From: Polycyclovorans sp002706265
GTDB lineage: Bacteria > Pseudomonadota > Gammaproteobacteria > Nevskiales > Nevskiaceae
NCBI GenBank assembly: GCA_963973915.1
Contig: CAXBBM010000008.1
Location: 69,335-133,334 of the forward strand
Length of the DNA: 64,000 nt
Reading direction: 5' to 3'
Shown here: piece by piece, positions 1 to 9,245 of the stretch
Position numbering within the stretch: position 1 is the stretch's first letter
Layout: every line of letters begins with the position of its first letter
The notes under the pieces: model-generated
What the model was told of the DNA's origin: nothing
What the model saw: only the letters and a program-made list of their open reading frames with translations
Databases searched by the model: none
Translations under genes and position numbers: made by a program

Positions 1-57
1 CCAGGCGGCGGTTGCCCCCAGCAGGGTGCAAAGCGTCAGGATGATGAAACGGTTCAT
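1..57 (-). CDS. N-terminus of an exported protein, cut by the window edge
   Basis: Only the first 19 codons lie in the window, beginning MNRFIILTLCTLLGATAAW on the minus strand. A positive residue followed by a hydrophobic stretch and small residues looks like a Sec signal peptide. A strong ribosome binding site (GGAGGAGA) sits about 7 bases upstream of the ATG, which supports this being a real start. The mature protein is outside the window, so its function cannot be stated. Confidence 0.6.
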   Translation of the reverse strand, partial: MNRFIILTLCTLLGATAAW

Positions 58-116
58 TGCGGGTTCTCCTCCCCAAAAAAGTGTCGGCGCACCCACGGTG
101 GGCCGATGGACGCGGC

Positions 117-1769
117 CTATTCCCAGGCCAGCTTTTCGCGGCTTTCGGCGTGTTGGCCAAGCAAGGCCTTGTAGCGGGCCTCGACCTCATTACGTTTGAC
201 TTTCATGGTTGGAGTCATCAGCCCGTTGTCGATGGTCCAGAGATCGCGCACCACCAGAATCTTGGCGATCTGCTCGTGTGACTCAAGCGTGGCGTTGACG
301 GCGTCCATGTCGGCCACCAACGCCGCACCCGCCTCGGCCTTGCTCATGGCGCGACCGGCGTCATTGAGTGACACCAGCAGAATCGGCTGCTTGAGTTCGG
401 TGCCCACGAGGCACAGTTGGTCGATCAGCGTGTTGCGGCCCATCGCGCCCTCGATCGGCGCCGGCGCCACGTACTTGCCCTTCAGGGTCTTGAAGATGTC
501 CTTGACGCGGCCGGTAATGAACAGATAGCCCTGCTCGTCGACCTTGCCGCGGTCGCCCGTGCGCAGCCAGCCGTCGTCGGTGAAGGTTTCGCGGGTTTTT
601 TCCTCATCCTTGTAGTAGCCGGCCATCACCGCAGGATGCTGGAACTGGATTTCGCCGTCGCTGGCGATCCGCATCTTGGCGCCCGGCATCGCCCGGCCCA
701 CCGACCCCAAGCGGTTGGCACCCGGCAGAGTGGCGGTCGCGTAGATGTTGTTCTCGGTCATGCCGTAGCCCTGCAGCACTTCGATGTCGAGCTTCTTGAA
801 CCACTCCATCAGCGGAATCGGCACCGGGGCGGCGCCGGCAATCAGGTAGCGCACGTTCTGCAGGCCGATGCCGGTCTTGATTTTTTTCTTGATCAGGCCA
901 GAGATGATCGGCAGTTTGAGCAGGGTGTCGAGCTTCTTCTGCGGCAGCTTCTTGAGTACCCCGGCCTGGATGCGCCCCAGCACCAGCGGCACGCCGAAAA
1001 AGCGGGTGGGCGCCACCTGTGCGAGTTGCGTAGGGAGTTTCTCGATGTCTTCGAGAAAGTGCACCTCGGCGCCGAAGTACAGGCTCGACATCTCGACCGC
1101 ACCGCGCTCGAACGCATGCGCCAGGGGCAGATAAGAGAAGAAGCGCTCCTGCCCCTGCGCCGGCATGGCCTTTTGCAGACCTTCGGCGGCGAAGGTCATG
1201 TTGCGGCCGTTGATCATCACGCCCTTGGGGTTGCCGGTGGTGCCCGAGGTATAGACCAGGGTGACCAGGTCTTCCGGCGCTCGGTCCACGGGCTTGGCCA
1301 TGGGTTGATGTGCGGCAATCAGGGAAGTCCACTGATGCTGGCAGTCGATGCCGAGGTTGGGGTAGGGCATGCCGATCTTGATGATGCCCTCGGGCAAGGC
1401 CTGGTCGAAATCCTCGGGGTCGGGCATGGGGCCGATGAACACCGCCCTGGCCTCGCAGTGCTCAAGGATGTACTGCACCGCGCTGCGCGCCTGCTTGGGG
1501 TAAAGGCCGACGCTGATGTACCCGGCCATGGCGATGGCAAGGTCGGCCAGAAACCAGTGGGCACAGTTGCGCCCCGAAAGGGCGATGGCACTTTTCGGCG
1601 GCAGGCCCAGACTTTGCAGTGCGGTGGCCATGCGCCTGACTTGGTCGGCGGCCTCACCCCAGGTGATCGACGACCATTGCCCGTTCAGCGGCTGGAACAG
1701 CCACGGCGTGTCCTTGCGGTCAATGGCCCACTGCAACAGCATGTCGACGGGTGTAGGCGGTTGGTTCAT
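117..1769 (-). CDS. long-chain acyl-CoA synthetase (AMP-forming)
   Basis: Predicted to activate fatty acids with ATP and CoA to acyl-CoA through an acyl-adenylate. The 550-residue protein has the AMP-binding P-loop YTSGTTGNPKG near residue 175, the GYGMTE adenine motif, the WLRTGDRG motif and the C-terminal ITGRVKDIFKTLKGKY hinge, in the order expected of FAA1/FadD15-type enzymes. The ATG at 1769 is preferred over the longer frame starting at 1808 because AGGGGA lies just upstream and the family usually starts close to this point. It is transcribed away from the beta-propeller gene at 1924, with about 150 bases between them holding both promoters. The exact fatty-acid chain preference cannot be read from sequence. 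Confidence 0.88.
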   Translation of the reverse strand: MNQPPTPVDMLLQWAIDRKDTPWLFQPLNGQWSSITWGEAADQVRRMATALQSLGLPPKSAIALSGRNCAHWFLADLAIAMAGYISVGLYPKQARSAVQYILEHCEARAVFIGPMPDPEDFDQALPEGIIKIGMPYPNLGIDCQHQWTSLIAAHQPMAKPVDRAPEDLVTLVYTSGTTGNPKGVMINGRNMTFAAEGLQKAMPAQGQERFFSYLPLAHAFERGAVEMSSLYFGAEVHFLEDIEKLPTQLAQVAPTRFFGVPLVLGRIQAGVLKKLPQKKLDTLLKLPIISGLIKKKIKTGIGLQNVRYLIAGAAPVPIPLMEWFKKLDIEVLQGYGMTENNIYATATLPGANRLGSVGRAMPGAKMRIASDGEIQFQHPAVMAGYYKDEEKTRETFTDDGWLRTGDRGKVDEQGYLFITGRVKDIFKTLKGKYVAPAPIEGAMGRNTLIDQLCLVGTELKQPILLVSLNDAGRAMSKAEAGAALVADMDAVNATLESHEQIAKILVVRDLWTIDNGLMTPTMKVKRNEVEARYKALLGQHAESREKLAWE

Positions 1770-1923
1770 GTGTCGGTCCCCTGATAATTGAAATTGTGGG
1801 CCTGGCAATATTGAGCGCTGCCGGCCGCTGCGGGGCGAGTGTAGCCAATGACTTCAGATTGGGCTTGTCAGGCCCACATCGGGCACGCAGACTCCGGGCA
1901 AAAGTGAATCTCAGGTCGCCGTT

Positions 1924-2994
1924 ATGAAGCCGCTTTTCGTCGCCGTGATCGCACTGCTCTTGGCCTATCTGTTGTTCTGGCCGGTGCCGATCAGCCCACA
2001 GTCGTGGACCCCGCCCGATGCACCGGCAACCGATGCCGGGCCGTTCGCCGTCAACCAGCGCCTCAAGGCGGCCGAGGTGCTCGCGGTCGATGCCGGGGTG
2101 GGGCCCGAAGGCCTGGCGTTCGACGACGAGGGCATGCTCTATACCGGCTACCTCGACGGCCGCGTGGTCAAGCTGGACCCGGCCAGCGGTGCGCTGACCG
2201 AGCTGGCCAACACCGGCGGTCGCCCCCTGGGCATGGTGATGACCGAGGCCGGGCTGGTGGTGGCCGACGCCATCAATGGTCTGTTGCGTATCGCGGCCGA
2301 CGGCACCGTCACCACGCTGAGCACGCAGTCCGACGCCCGCCCGTTTCGCTTCGTCGATGACGTCGATGTCGCACCGGACGGAAGGCTCTATTTCTCCGAT
2401 GCCTCCTACCGCTACGGTGCCGATCAGTTGATGCACGATTTTTTCGAGCACGCAGGCACCGGCCGGCTGCTGCGCCACGACCCGGCCACGGGCATCACCG
2501 AAACGCTGGTTGACGGTCTGCACTTTGCCAATGGAGTGGCCGTGGGCCCCAACGGTGACTATGTGCTGGTGACCGAGACCGGGCGTTATCAGGTGACCCG
2601 CTACTGGCTCAATGGGCCGCAATCGGGCACGACCGATGTGTTCATCGACAACCTGCCGGGTTTTCCCGACAACATCAGCTACGACGATGACGGTCGATTC
2701 TGGCTGGCGCTGTACGCGCCGCGCGACCCCGTGCTCGACCTGACCCTGCCGCAGCCGTGGCTGCGCAAGGTGCTGTTCCGCCTGCCGCAGTGGATGCACC
2801 CCGAGCCCAAGCCTTATGCCGCGATTGTCGCGCTCGATACCGAAGGCCGCGTGGTGGCCAACGCCCAGGCCAGCGGTCCCGACGTGTTCGCGCCCGTCAC
2901 CAGCGTCAAGCGCCGGGGCGATGCGCTGTTCCTGGGCAGCCTGTCCTATCCCGGCGTGGCGCGACTGCCGGTGAGCGCCGTGACGGCCGATTGA
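1924..2994 (+). CDS. SMP-30/strictosidine-synthase-like beta-propeller protein
   Basis: A 356-residue protein with an N-terminal hydrophobic segment (residues 4-20, KPLFVAVIALLLAYLLFW), probably a membrane anchor or uncleaved signal. The rest resembles the six-bladed propeller of the SMP-30/gluconolactonase/strictosidine synthase family: GPEGLAFDDEG opens the first blade, FSDASYRYG is the family strand, and DNISYDDDGRFWLAL is the characteristic late blade. Homologues are calcium-dependent lactonases or esterases, or proteins of unknown substrate. It stands alone between two minus-strand genes. The substrate is unknown; periplasmic location is inferred from the N-terminus. Confidence 0.8.
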   Translation: MKPLFVAVIALLLAYLLFWPVPISPQSWTPPDAPATDAGPFAVNQRLKAAEVLAVDAGVGPEGLAFDDEGMLYTGYLDGRVVKLDPASGALTELANTGGRPLGMVMTEAGLVVADAINGLLRIAADGTVTTLSTQSDARPFRFVDDVDVAPDGRLYFSDASYRYGADQLMHDFFEHAGTGRLLRHDPATGITETLVDGLHFANGVAVGPNGDYVLVTETGRYQVTRYWLNGPQSGTTDVFIDNLPGFPDNISYDDDGRFWLALYAPRDPVLDLTLPQPWLRKVLFRLPQWMHPEPKPYAAIVALDTEGRVVANAQASGPDVFAPVTSVKRRGDALFLGSLSYPGVARLPVSAVTAD

Positions 2995-3012
2995 GGCCCG
3001 CCCAGACGGACC

Positions 3013-3465
3013 TCAGTCGTTGTAGAACTGCTGCTGCCAGCGCACCGGAATGGGCTGGTCATGACCTTCGGGCGTGACCATCAGGTCCAGCGTCAGAAAC
3101 TCGCCGTCTAGGGTTTCGAAGCGGGCGAGCACGTAGTGCACGTCGCCCTCTTGCCGGGGCGTCAGCTTCAGCACCTGGCGGTGGCCCAGCAGGCTGGTGA
3201 CATGCCCGGTGGCGGTGGCCGCGATCGGCGTCGGCAGCCCTGGCCCGCCGCTGTCGCGCTGCGCGTTGAGCACCAGCAGGGCCTGGTTGCGGCTGCGGCG
3301 CACGCCGAATCGGGTGGCGATCTCGGGCGTCAACAGCGTGGTGCGCACTGCCGAGTAATGAATGATCACATCGCCATCGCGCACCGCCTGCTCGGCGTGG
3401 CCGCCGGAGGCGACCAGGCTCAGGGCCAGCGCCAGAAGCAGGCTTGCCAACGCGCGTCCGGTCAT
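3013..3465 (-). CDS. DUF4426 family exported protein
   Basis: A 150-residue protein with a clear signal peptide (ALASLLLALALSLVASGGHA) followed by a small beta-rich domain typical of DUF4426, a family usually found directly after metX-metW in gammaproteobacteria. The ATG at 3465 overlaps the metW stop as ATGA; the longer frame reaching 3636 runs through metW and is discarded. It is the last gene of the proC-yggT-metX-metW operon. The function is not known; periplasmic location follows from the signal peptide. Confidence 0.78.
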   Translation of the reverse strand: MTGRALASLLLALALSLVASGGHAEQAVRDGDVIIHYSAVRTTLLTPEIATRFGVRRSRNQALLVLNAQRDSGGPGLPTPIAATATGHVTSLLGHRQVLKLTPRQEGDVHYVLARFETLDGEFLTLDLMVTPEGHDQPIPVRWQQQFYND

Positions 3466-4088
3466 GGCGCGCGCCGCTTGCCGTCGGCTTCGAGCAAATA
3501 CAGGGCGATCTCGGCGAACAGGTTGGGCGCCAGACGGATGGAACGGCCCTGGCGATGACGCCGATCCAGCAGATGGCGGTCGCGAATCCCCCAGCCGCGC
3601 TCGCGGCACAGCACCTCGAAGTCGCTGACCGTGCACAGGTGAATGTTGGGCGTGTCGAACCAGCGGTCCGGCAGGGTGGGGGTCAGCGGCATGCGGCCGG
3701 CGAACATGGCGCTGCGCACCCGCCAGTGACCGAAATTGGGGAAGGTGACGATCGCCTGGCGGCCGACACGCAGCATGTCGGCCACGGCTTCATCAGGTCG
3801 CGTCAGGGCCTGCAGTGCGTGCGACATGATCACCACGTCAAAGCTCTGGTCGGCGAAGTCACGCAGCCCTTCATTGATGTCGGACTCGATCACGTTGACG
3901 CCGCGGCGGATGCAGGCGGTGATGTGCGGCTCGTCGATGTCGAGCCCATAGCCGCTGACGTTGCGCTCGGTCAGCAGATAAGACAGCAACTCGCCATCGC
4001 CGCAGCCCAGATCGAGCACGCGGGCGCCTTGCGGAATCCAGCGGCTGATCAGGGCGAAGTCGGGCCGCAACACCATCGATGTGCTCAT
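3462..4088 (-). CDS. metW: methionine biosynthesis protein MetW
   Basis: A 208-residue class I methyltransferase-fold protein with the SAM-type glycine loop VLDLGCGDGELL near residue 25 and the family sequence HALQALTRPDEAV in the middle. MetW accompanies the MetX type of homoserine acyltransferase in many proteobacteria and is thought to be needed with it for methionine synthesis. The start overlaps the metX stop (ATGA), and the stop overlaps the next start in the same way, so the three genes are translationally coupled. Length and motifs match the family. Confidence 0.92.
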   Translation of the reverse strand: MSTSMVLRPDFALISRWIPQGARVLDLGCGDGELLSYLLTERNVSGYGLDIDEPHITACIRRGVNVIESDINEGLRDFADQSFDVVIMSHALQALTRPDEAVADMLRVGRQAIVTFPNFGHWRVRSAMFAGRMPLTPTLPDRWFDTPNIHLCTVSDFEVLCRERGWGIRDRHLLDRRHRQGRSIRLAPNLFAEIALYLLEADGKRRAP

Positions 4089-5221
4089 GGCCGTGCCCGC
4101 ATCATGAAACCGCGGAGCACGTCGTGGTAGTGCGGCAGCGGCATCAGAAAATCGTCGTGGCCAAGGCTGGAATCGATCAGCGCGTACGACACGTCCTTGC
4201 GCGCATCCAGCAGCGCCCGGACGATTTCTTTCGAGCGTTCGGGGGCAAAACGCCAGTCCGAGGTGAAGGCGATGACCAGGCAGCGGGCCTGCACCTGCTG
4301 GAAGGCGCGGGTCAGCGAACCGCCGTAGTCGCGGGCCGGGTCGAAATAGTCCAGCGCCTTGGTCATGAGCAGGTAGGTGTTGGCATCGAAGCGCTCGACG
4401 AAGCGCTGACCCTGATAGCGCAAGTAGCTTTCAACCTCGAACTCCACGTCAAAATTGAACCCCGGCTTGGGCGCCTTCAATTCGTGGCCGAACTTGGCGC
4501 GCATCGCCTCGTCGGACAGGTAGGTGATGTGCCCCAGCATCCGCGCCAGCTTCAGGCCATTGGATGGAATCGTGTTGTGGGCATAGAAGCGGCCGCCGTG
4601 AAACTCCGGGTCGGTGAGAATGGCCTGACGGGCGATCTCGTTGAACGCGATGTTCTGCGCCGACAGCCGGGGTGCGCTGGCAATGATCACCGCGTGACGA
4701 ATACGGTGCGGAAAATCCACCGTCCATTGCGTCACCTGCATGCCACCGAGCGACCCGCCCACCACCGCGGCCCAGGCGCGAATGCCGAGCCGGTCGGCCA
4801 GCAGGGCCTGTGAGCGCACCCAGTCCGACACGGTGAGCAGCGGAAAGTCGGGGCCGTAGAGTTCGCCGGTTTCAGGATTGGGGGTGTTGGGGCCAGTCGA
4901 GCCGCGACAGCCGCCGAGGTTGTTGAGGCAGACGACAAAGAAATGATCGGTGTCGATGGGCTTGCCAGGGCCGATGGCCGAGTCCCACCAGCCGGGTTTG
5001 CGATCGTCGGCGCTCGACACGCCCGCGGCGTGGTGATCCCCCGACAGCGCATGGCAGATCAATACCGCGTTGCTGGCGTCGGCATTGAGCGCGCCATAGG
5101 TTTCAACCATCAGATCGAAGCGCGGCAGCGTCTTGCCGGACTCCAGCGCCAGCGGCGTTTCGAACGCCAGCTTTTCGGGTGTGACGACCCCCACCGAGCC
5201 GACCTCGACAGCGGGCCTCAT
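4085..5221 (-). CDS. metX: homoserine O-acyltransferase MetX
   Basis: Acylates homoserine in the first committed step of methionine synthesis. The 378-residue alpha/beta-hydrolase shows CHALSGDHH at residues 56-64, the nucleophile elbow GGSLGGMQ with Ser at about 157, an acidic residue in FTSDWRF, and the catalytic His in LGHDDF near the C-terminus. The start codon directly abuts the yggT stop with no spacer. Whether the donor is acetyl-CoA or succinyl-CoA cannot be decided from motifs alone; MetX proteins paired with MetW include both kinds. Confidence 0.94.
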   Translation of the reverse strand: MRPAVEVGSVGVVTPEKLAFETPLALESGKTLPRFDLMVETYGALNADASNAVLICHALSGDHHAAGVSSADDRKPGWWDSAIGPGKPIDTDHFFVVCLNNLGGCRGSTGPNTPNPETGELYGPDFPLLTVSDWVRSQALLADRLGIRAWAAVVGGSLGGMQVTQWTVDFPHRIRHAVIIASAPRLSAQNIAFNEIARQAILTDPEFHGGRFYAHNTIPSNGLKLARMLGHITYLSDEAMRAKFGHELKAPKPGFNFDVEFEVESYLRYQGQRFVERFDANTYLLMTKALDYFDPARDYGGSLTRAFQQVQARCLVIAFTSDWRFAPERSKEIVRALLDARKDVSYALIDSSLGHDDFLMPLPHYHDVLRGFMMRARP

Positions 5222-5776
5222 TTAACGCAGCACCCCCGGCAGCGGCACCAGGCGGCTCAGCACCTGCAGCATCAGAATCACCGCCAGCGGCGACAGGTCC
5301 AGCCCGCCGATGGGCGGCAGAAGGTTGCGCACCGGCCGCAGCAGCGGCTCGTTGAGGCTCCACAGCACATTGGCCGCGGGGTTTTGCGTGCCCGGCCCCA
5401 CCCACGAAAGAATGGCCTGCACGAACAGGGTGAACGTGTACAGCCCCAGCAGCATCGTCAACAGCTTGAGCCCACCGTGCAGCGTTGCCGAGACCACGTC
5501 CACCGGCAGGTTGATCAGGCTCGCCACGGCGTAGACGTAGGCCAGCGCACTGAGCGCCAGACCGACGCACACGGCCAGATTGACGCCCCGCACCGTGGGC
5601 ATGAAGCGCTGCAGCCAGTCGGTTGGAAAACGCGAGGCCTGCCACACGAACTGCGAGATGGGGTTGTAGAAATCGGCCTTCACCACCTGCAGCAGCAGGC
5701 GCAGCCAGAACACCCAGATCACCAGCTCCAACACCGTGGTGACCAGAAAAAACAAGGCTTGATTACCACCGGACAT
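5222..5776 (-). CDS. yggT: YggT family membrane protein
   Basis: A 184-residue integral membrane protein made of two similar halves, each with hydrophobic helices; the second half holds the family segments FVQAILSWVGPGTQNPAAN and EPLLRPVRNLLPP. YggT proteins lie beside proC in many proteobacteria and have been linked to osmotic or ion stress and division, but the biochemical role is unsettled. Two bases separate it from the proC stop upstream and none from metX downstream, which places it in the middle of the operon. Confidence 0.9.
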   Translation of the reverse strand: MSGGNQALFFLVTTVLELVIWVFWLRLLLQVVKADFYNPISQFVWQASRFPTDWLQRFMPTVRGVNLAVCVGLALSALAYVYAVASLINLPVDVVSATLHGGLKLLTMLLGLYTFTLFVQAILSWVGPGTQNPAANVLWSLNEPLLRPVRNLLPPIGGLDLSPLAVILMLQVLSRLVPLPGVLR

Positions 5777-5778
5777 GG

Positions 5779-6639
5779 TCAGTGAGTCTCCCGTGATGGG
5801 GTCGCCGGCGTGCGCAGCGCCAGGCTTCGTTTTGCGGCGGCCTGCGCCGCATCATGGACGCGCGCGGCCAGCTGTCCGTCTTCGAACGCCGCCAGCGCCG
5901 CCTCGGTGGTGCCGCCCTTGGAGGTCACGTTGGCGCGCAGGGTCGCGAGGCTGTCCTGAGGCTGTTGCTGCACCAGTGCCCCGGCGCCGACCAGTGTCTG
6001 CCGGGCCAGGCGTTCGGCCATCGCCGCCGGCAGGCCCAGGGCCGTGCCCGCGGCCGCCAGCGCTTCGGCGAAGCGAAAGAAATAGGCAGGGCCGGAGCCT
6101 GAAATGGCGGTCACCGCGTCCAGCAGGGATTCGTCGTCCAGCCATTCGCACGGCCCGGCCGTGGCCAGAACCGCCTGGGCCTGCGCGCGCGCCGCCTGGG
6201 GCGTGCCGGCCGGGGCAAAGAGGACGGTCATGCCCGCGCCGACCAGGGCCGGGCTGTTGGGCATGCAGCGGACAATGGTGCAGCCCTGCGGCAGGTCACC
6301 GGCCAGTTGGGCCACCGACAGACCCGCGGCAACCGACACCACCGTGCAGTCTTGCGCCACGCGCAAATTGCGCAGCGCCTCGTGCATGTGCTGCGGCTTG
6401 ACCGCCAGCACCACGATCTGGTGGCTGAGATGACCGGGCTGCGCGGTTGAAGCATTGACGCCGTAGTCCGCCGCCAGTTGCGCGGCGCGCGCGGCGTCAC
6501 GTTCGATCACATTGATCGCGCCCGGCACGTGGCCCTTGCGCAGCAGGCCACTGATGAGCGCCGCTGCCATGTTGCCGCCACCGAGGAAGGTGATGGCGTG
6601 ATCGGGATCGAGCGGCGATGCAGCAGGTGTCGGGGTCAC
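5779..6639 (-). CDS. proC: pyrroline-5-carboxylate reductase
   Basis: Catalyses the last step of proline synthesis with NAD(P)H. The dinucleotide fold motif FLGGGNMAAAL lies near the N-terminus and the signature of the C-terminal dimer domain (LRANVTSKGGTTEAAL) near the end. The frame stays open to a TTG at 6720, but the family begins only a few residues before the Rossmann motif. GTG codons at 6639 and 6645 are therefore the likely starts; neither has a good ribosome binding site. The start lies within 30 bases of the divergent ilvA start, leaving almost no intergenic DNA for two promoters. Confidence 0.9.
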   Translation of the reverse strand: MTPTPAASPLDPDHAITFLGGGNMAAALISGLLRKGHVPGAINVIERDAARAAQLAADYGVNASTAQPGHLSHQIVVLAVKPQHMHEALRNLRVAQDCTVVSVAAGLSVAQLAGDLPQGCTIVRCMPNSPALVGAGMTVLFAPAGTPQAARAQAQAVLATAGPCEWLDDESLLDAVTAISGSGPAYFFRFAEALAAAGTALGLPAAMAERLARQTLVGAGALVQQQPQDSLATLRANVTSKGGTTEAALAAFEDGQLAARVHDAAQAAAKRSLALRTPATPSRETH

Positions 6640-6667
6640 GGGCACGGGAACCGGTAAATGGCCGCGT

Positions 6668-8284
6668 ATGATAGGGCAATCTCCACCGCTTCCAGATGGC
6701 CTTTCATTGGACGACTCCAACGTCTCCGCCCCCGGCGCCGCCGATTTGCCGCGTTTGCTCGGGCGCTACCAAAAACTCATCGACAGCGCACGCGTCTACG
6801 ACGTGGCCCAGGTCACGCCCCTGCTGGAGGCCCTGCAACTCAGCCAGCGGCTGGGCAACCGGGTGTGGCTCAAGCGTGAAGACCTGCAACCGGTGTTCAG
6901 CTTCAAGCTGCGCGGCGCCTACAACAAGATTGCCCACCTGTCGGCGGCCGAACGGCAGCGCGGCGTGGTCACCGCCTCGGCCGGCAACCATGCGCAGGGC
7001 GTGGCGCTGGCCGCGCGCAAGCTGGGAATGACCGCGTCCATCGTGATGCCGCGCACCACGCCGGGGGTGAAGGTCGACTCGGTGCGCCGCCTCGGTGGCA
7101 AGGCCATTCTGCACGGCGACACCTACGACGAGGCGCGCGAGCACGCGCTGGCGCTGGCCGCGGAAAAAGGCCTGACCATGATTCACCCCTACGACGATCC
7201 GCTGGTGATCGCCGGGCAGGGCACCATCGGCCGCGAAATTCTCGATCAGTGCCCCAATGCCGATGCGGTGTTTGTTTGCGTGGGCGGGGGCGGCTTGCTG
7301 GCCGGGGTGGCGGCGGCGATCAAGGCCGTCAATCCACGGGTCAAGATCATTTCGGTCGAGCCCGACGATTCCAACTGCTTTGCCGCGGCCATGGCCGCCG
7401 GACGTCGCGTCACCCTGCCGCAGGTGGGCCTGTTTGCCGACGGCGTGGCGGTCAGGCAGGTGGGTGAAGAGTGCTTTCGCGTGGCGCGACACCTGGTGGA
7501 CGAGACCCTCACCGTCAGCGTGGATGAAATCTGCGCCGCCATTCGCGACGTTTTTTATGACCAGCGCGCCATGCCCGAGCCCGCCGGAGCGCTGGCGGTG
7601 GCCGGCATCAAGAAGTGGGTGGCGGCCAGGGGCGTGAATGGCCTGAATCTGGTCGCGACCGTGTCGGGCGCCAATGTCAATTTCGACCGCCTGCGCCACA
7701 TCGCGGAGCGCGCCGAACTGGGTGACGATGCCGAAGCCCTGCTGGCCGTGACCATCCCCGAACAGCGCGGCAGCTTTCGCAAGTTTCTGAAGCAGATCGG
7801 CCGACGCTCGATCACCGAGTTCAATTACCGGCATTCGGTGCACGGCGATGCGCACGTGTTTGCCGGCATCCGCACGCCCGACGGCGAGCCGGAACGGGTC
7901 GCGCTCATCGACAAACTGCGCGCGCAGGGCTACGCGGTGGTCGACATGTCGGCCAACGAAATGGCCAAGATGCACGTCCGCTTCATGGTCGGTGGCCGGG
8001 CGCCGGGCCTGAAAGACGAGCGGCTGTTTCGTTTCGAGTTTCCCGAGCGGCCCGGCGCCACGCTGGATTTCCTGAGTGCCATCGGCAGTCGCTGGAACAT
8101 CTCGCTGTTCCACTACCGCAATCACGGCGCAGCTTATGGCCGTGTGCTCTGCGGCTTGCAGGTACCGCGCGGCGAGTGGACCGCTTGCCGCGAGGCGCTC
8201 AACGCCCTGGGCTATCCGTGGTGGGCCGAGTCTGACAATCCGGTGTATCCCATGTTTCTGGGCACCGAGTCGGCCGGGTCGTGA
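6668..8284 (+). CDS. ilvA: biosynthetic threonine ammonia-lyase
   Basis: Deaminates threonine to 2-oxobutanoate, the entry to isoleucine. At 538 residues it is the long biosynthetic form: a PLP domain with the lysine motif SFKLRGAYNK, substrate loop SAGNHAQG and phosphate-binding glycines VGGGGLLAG, followed by two ACT-like regulatory domains (from about IPEQRGSFRKF and from RFEFPERPGATLDF) that in relatives carry isoleucine and valine control. The ATG at 6668 is the first available start and adds about 30 residues before the conserved region; no clear ribosome binding site is visible, so a later start or leaderless transcript is possible. It diverges from proC. Confidence 0.92.
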   Translation: MIGQSPPLPDGLSLDDSNVSAPGAADLPRLLGRYQKLIDSARVYDVAQVTPLLEALQLSQRLGNRVWLKREDLQPVFSFKLRGAYNKIAHLSAAERQRGVVTASAGNHAQGVALAARKLGMTASIVMPRTTPGVKVDSVRRLGGKAILHGDTYDEAREHALALAAEKGLTMIHPYDDPLVIAGQGTIGREILDQCPNADAVFVCVGGGGLLAGVAAAIKAVNPRVKIISVEPDDSNCFAAAMAAGRRVTLPQVGLFADGVAVRQVGEECFRVARHLVDETLTVSVDEICAAIRDVFYDQRAMPEPAGALAVAGIKKWVAARGVNGLNLVATVSGANVNFDRLRHIAERAELGDDAEALLAVTIPEQRGSFRKFLKQIGRRSITEFNYRHSVHGDAHVFAGIRTPDGEPERVALIDKLRAQGYAVVDMSANEMAKMHVRFMVGGRAPGLKDERLFRFEFPERPGATLDFLSAIGSRWNISLFHYRNHGAAYGRVLCGLQVPRGEWTACREALNALGYPWWAESDNPVYPMFLGTESAGS

Positions 8285-8342
8285 CGCCCGCGCCACGCCG
8301 CTTTGCCGGTGATGGATGTGGGCGCAGCGCAGGCGCGGCGGT

Positions 8343-9107
8343 TCAGGTCAGAAAGCCGCCGTCCACCGCCAGGGTGGTGCCGGTGACGTAGCTCGCGGCA
8401 TCCGAGACCAGATACAGCACCGCCGGCGCGATCTCCTGGGGCTGGGCGACACGGGCGAGCGGGATGGCAGGCAGGAAGTGGGCAAGCATTTTGTCGTCGG
8501 TGGTCAATGCCGAGGCGAAGCGGGTGTCGGTCAGGCCCGGCAGCACGGCGTTGACCCGGATGCCCCAGGGCGCGCATTCCATCGCGTAGGCCTTGGTCAT
8601 GTTGATGACCGCCGCCTTGGTGATGGAGTAGATGCCCTGCATCGGGCCGGGCTTGACGCCATTGATGCTGGCAATGTTGACGATGGCGCCCTTGCCATTG
8701 CGTCGCATCAGTTTCGAGGCCAGCGCCGCCAGTTCGAAATATCCCTTGACGTTGACCTGCAGGGTCTTGTCGACCATCGCCATCGGCGTGTCACTGATGT
8801 GGCCGAAGTGAGGGTTGGTGGCGGCATTGTTGACCAGAATGTCGAGGCGGCCGAAGCGCTGGTCGATGGCACTGATCAACTGCGCCAGGGCGTCGGAGTC
8901 GCCCTGGTGCGCGGCGATGGCCGACGCCTCGCCGCCGTCGGCGATGATCGATGCGGCGACGGCATCAAGATCGGCTTGCTTCCGTGACGACAGCACGACA
9001 TGCGCGCCTTGTTCCGCCAGCAGCCGGGCGGTGGCTTCGCCGATGCCGCGTGACGCGCCGGTGATCAGGGCCACGCGGCCTTTCAGGTCAAACAGCTTGG
9101 TTGGCAT
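8343..9107 (-). CDS. short-chain dehydrogenase/reductase (classical SDR)
   Basis: A 254-residue classical SDR with the cofactor motif TGASRGIGEA near residue 17, NNAATNPHFG, a catalytic Ser in NIASINGV and the active-site YSITK. The C-terminal PVLYLVSDAASYVTG is typical of FabG-like and DHRS4-like oxidoreductases. Substrate cannot be assigned. It is transcribed away from the acyl-CoA synthetase remnant at 9246, and a lipid-related role is possible but only inferred. ATG at 9107 gives the normal family N-terminus. Confidence 0.85.
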   Translation of the reverse strand: MPTKLFDLKGRVALITGASRGIGEATARLLAEQGAHVVLSSRKQADLDAVAASIIADGGEASAIAAHQGDSDALAQLISAIDQRFGRLDILVNNAATNPHFGHISDTPMAMVDKTLQVNVKGYFELAALASKLMRRNGKGAIVNIASINGVKPGPMQGIYSITKAAVINMTKAYAMECAPWGIRVNAVLPGLTDTRFASALTTDDKMLAHFLPAIPLARVAQPQEIAPAVLYLVSDAASYVTGTTLAVDGGFLT

Positions 9108-9245
9108 GGGGCGCTCGCTCAGGGGTTCAGGGGCATTCTATGACGGGCGGCGGCAGGGTTGGCGGAGCCGCCTGACGCGGCACTGCTGGCCAATGGCATG
9201 ATCCTGGCGCCATTCAAGACAATAATGATGAAGAGGACATGCGCC

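Noticed and set aside
417..1784. 455-codon plus-strand open frame
   Set aside because: Antisense shadow of the acyl-CoA synthetase gene.
6704..8296. 530-codon minus-strand open frame
   Set aside because: Antisense shadow of ilvA, with no family features and an improbable His/Gly/Arg composition.
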